A DNA stretch of 23,279 bases. Source: Chitinophagaceae bacterium. GTDB lineage: Bacteria > Bacteroidota > Bacteroidia > Chitinophagales > Chitinophagaceae. Both the position numbers and the translations under genes were made by a program. Position 1 is the first letter of the stretch. Every line of letters begins with the position of its first letter. Location of the stretch: the NCBI GenBank assembly GCA_017882205.1, contig JADGPY010000012.1, positions 1 through 23,279 of the forward strand, given 5' to 3'. Positions 22,288 to 23,279 of the stretch are shown piece by piece. The notes under the pieces were generated by a model, which saw only the letters and a list, made by a program, of their open reading frames with translations, was not told where the DNA came from and did no database searches.

Positions 22288-23279
22288 ATGTTTCTCGATA
22301 AAACTCCCGGTCGAACCTGTTTTGCTGATGGCAAAGAGTATTTATTTTTTTCCGGATATGCGTATCTGGGAATGAATTATGTTGAAGGTTTCATAAAAAA
22401 TATTAAGGAAGGAATAAATAAATATGGCATCCTGTTCCCTTCGTCAAGAAATTCCAATACGAAGTTGCCCTTATTCGGTAAAATGGAAGATAGATTATCA
22501 CAGTTAACTTCCATGGAGGATTCAGTTATTTTTTCATCAGGTTACCTTGCCGGGCAAACAATAGCAGCTATACTTAGCCAACATACAAATATTTTCATAG
22601 CACCAGGAACTCATCCTTCAATTCTTATCCCGGAGAGCAATATGCCGGAAGAGAGTTTTAAAGAATGGATAGACAACGCTATCATACAGATCAATAATTC
22701 CAATGAAAGTGAATTTGTTCTCATTGCAGATTCGGTAAACATACTCGAAAGTATTGTTCACGACTTTTCATTTGTAACAACTCTGCCAAAAGATAAGAAA
22801 ATCATCTTCCTGATCGATGATTCCCATGGCCTCGGAATCCTGGGAGAAAAAGGAGAAGGAATTGTATCAACCCTGCCTGGGCAAAAGAATGTGGATTATA
22901 TTGTTTCGTATTCTTTATCCAAAGCTTTCAACATTGAAGGCGGCGCTGTAAGTGGATCCTCTAAATGGTGCAACCTGTTGCGGGCACATCCAAATTATAC
23001 CGGCAGTACTTCAATGAGCCCAGCCCTGGTATATGCCTTCCTTCAAAGCACTGAATTATACAGTTCCCAAAAGCACAGGCTTGAAGAAAATATAAACGAA
23101 TTTATTAACTGCACTAATCATCTTGCAAAAGGGCAACAATTGCCTATTTTCCTTTGTAAAAATGAAGATGCAGCAGATATTTTTTTAAAAAATGAGGTAA
23201 TAATTTCATCTTTCCCCTATCCCTTTCCTGGTTCCAAAATAGCCAACCGTATCATAATTAATGCACTTCATTTAAAGGA
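22288..23279 (+). CDS. PLP-dependent alpha-oxoamine synthase-like enzyme (KBL/BioF type), 3' end cut by window
   Basis: The frame from ATG 22288 stays open to the window end (330 codons). It is the first in-frame ATG after a TGA at 22270-22272. It shows the fold-type I pattern of the 8-amino-7-oxononanoate synthase/2-amino-3-ketobutyrate CoA ligase group: FFSGYAYLGM near residue 21, SSRNSNTKLPLFGKMEDRL near 52-70, FSSGYLAGQT near 82-91, IDDSHGLGILGEKGEG with Asp177 and His180 contacting PLP, and SYSLSKAFN with Lys212 as the Schiff-base lysine. The usual SRLxxG is replaced by SSRNSN, and the substrate-binding regions differ from BioF, so the acyl-CoA and amino acid partners cannot be given. 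It follows the gamma-glutamyltranspeptidase gene after 62 bases, likely in one transcript. The C-terminus is not visible. Confidence 0.85.
   Translation, partial: MFLDKTPGRTCFADGKEYLFFSGYAYLGMNYVEGFIKNIKEGINKYGILFPSSRNSNTKLPLFGKMEDRLSQLTSMEDSVIFSSGYLAGQTIAAILSQHTNIFIAPGTHPSILIPESNMPEESFKEWIDNAIIQINNSNESEFVLIADSVNILESIVHDFSFVTTLPKDKKIIFLIDDSHGLGILGEKGEGIVSTLPGQKNVDYIVSYSLSKAFNIEGGAVSGSSKWCNLLRAHPNYTGSTSMSPALVYAFLQSTELYSSQKHRLEENINEFINCTNHLAKGQQLPIFLCKNEDAADIFLKNEVIISSFPYPFPGSKIANRIIINALHLK

Overview
The window is AT-rich chromosomal DNA from a member of the Bacteroidota, most likely a Chitinophagaceae-type bacterium. This placement is inferred from several features. There is a TonB-dependent receptor with a carboxypeptidase-regulatory-like N-terminal domain, and a lipoprotein-type efflux adaptor. 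Start codons lack Shine-Dalgarno sequences. Two perfect TAnnTTTG -7 promoter boxes occur in the SDR/tRNA-Lys intergenic region. I see no integrase, transposase, CRISPR array or phage module; this is ordinary chromosome with some decayed genes.

Layout. (1) 1-856, minus: N-terminal 285 residues of a cyclic beta-1,2-glucan synthase-like giant enzyme (NdvB type), cut by the window edge. (2) 1157-8030, plus: a seven-gene efflux operon, TetR regulator, TolC-like outer-membrane channel, HlyD-like lipoprotein adaptor, two ABC ATPases and two ABC-2 permeases. It resembles the E. coli CecR/YbhGFSR system, but the double ATPase YbhF is split into two genes by one in-frame stop and the operon carries its own TolC. 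(3) 8057-9725, minus: a SAM hydroxide adenosyltransferase-family (DUF62) protein and an SDR oxidoreductase, in a likely two-gene operon. (4) 9875-9947, plus: tRNA-Lys(UUU) with its own promoter, divergent from the SDR. (5) 9990-12056, minus: a secreted protein with a seven-bladed FG-GAP propeller. (6) 12195-12579, plus: an O-methyltransferase pseudogene missing its catalytic core. (7) 12689-16994, minus: a secreted PIG-L-type deacetylase, a 36-residue membrane micropeptide and a sodium:solute symporter, likely one operon. (8) 17159-20425, minus: a TonB-dependent receptor whose 3' end runs, through an A8 tract and a one-base frame change, into a decayed TSP3-OmpA domain, then a strong terminator. 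(9) 20522-23279, plus: a gamma-glutamyltranspeptidase and a partial alpha-oxoamine-synthase-like PLP enzyme.

How the genes work together. The operon at 1157-8030 could form a complete tripartite efflux pump under its own TetR regulator. Its ATPase pair is asymmetric: the motifs predict one competent and one degenerate ATP site. The PIG-L/micropeptide/symporter cluster suggests deacetylation of an amino-sugar substrate outside the cytoplasm followed by sodium-coupled uptake. The receptor and OmpA remnants look like one ancestral receptor-OmpA fusion that has lost its peptidoglycan anchor. The most interesting signals are that receptor-OmpA junction with its slippery A8 tract, the split and asymmetric ATPases, the micropeptide, and a DUF62 protein that seems to lack two of the three expected catalytic residues.
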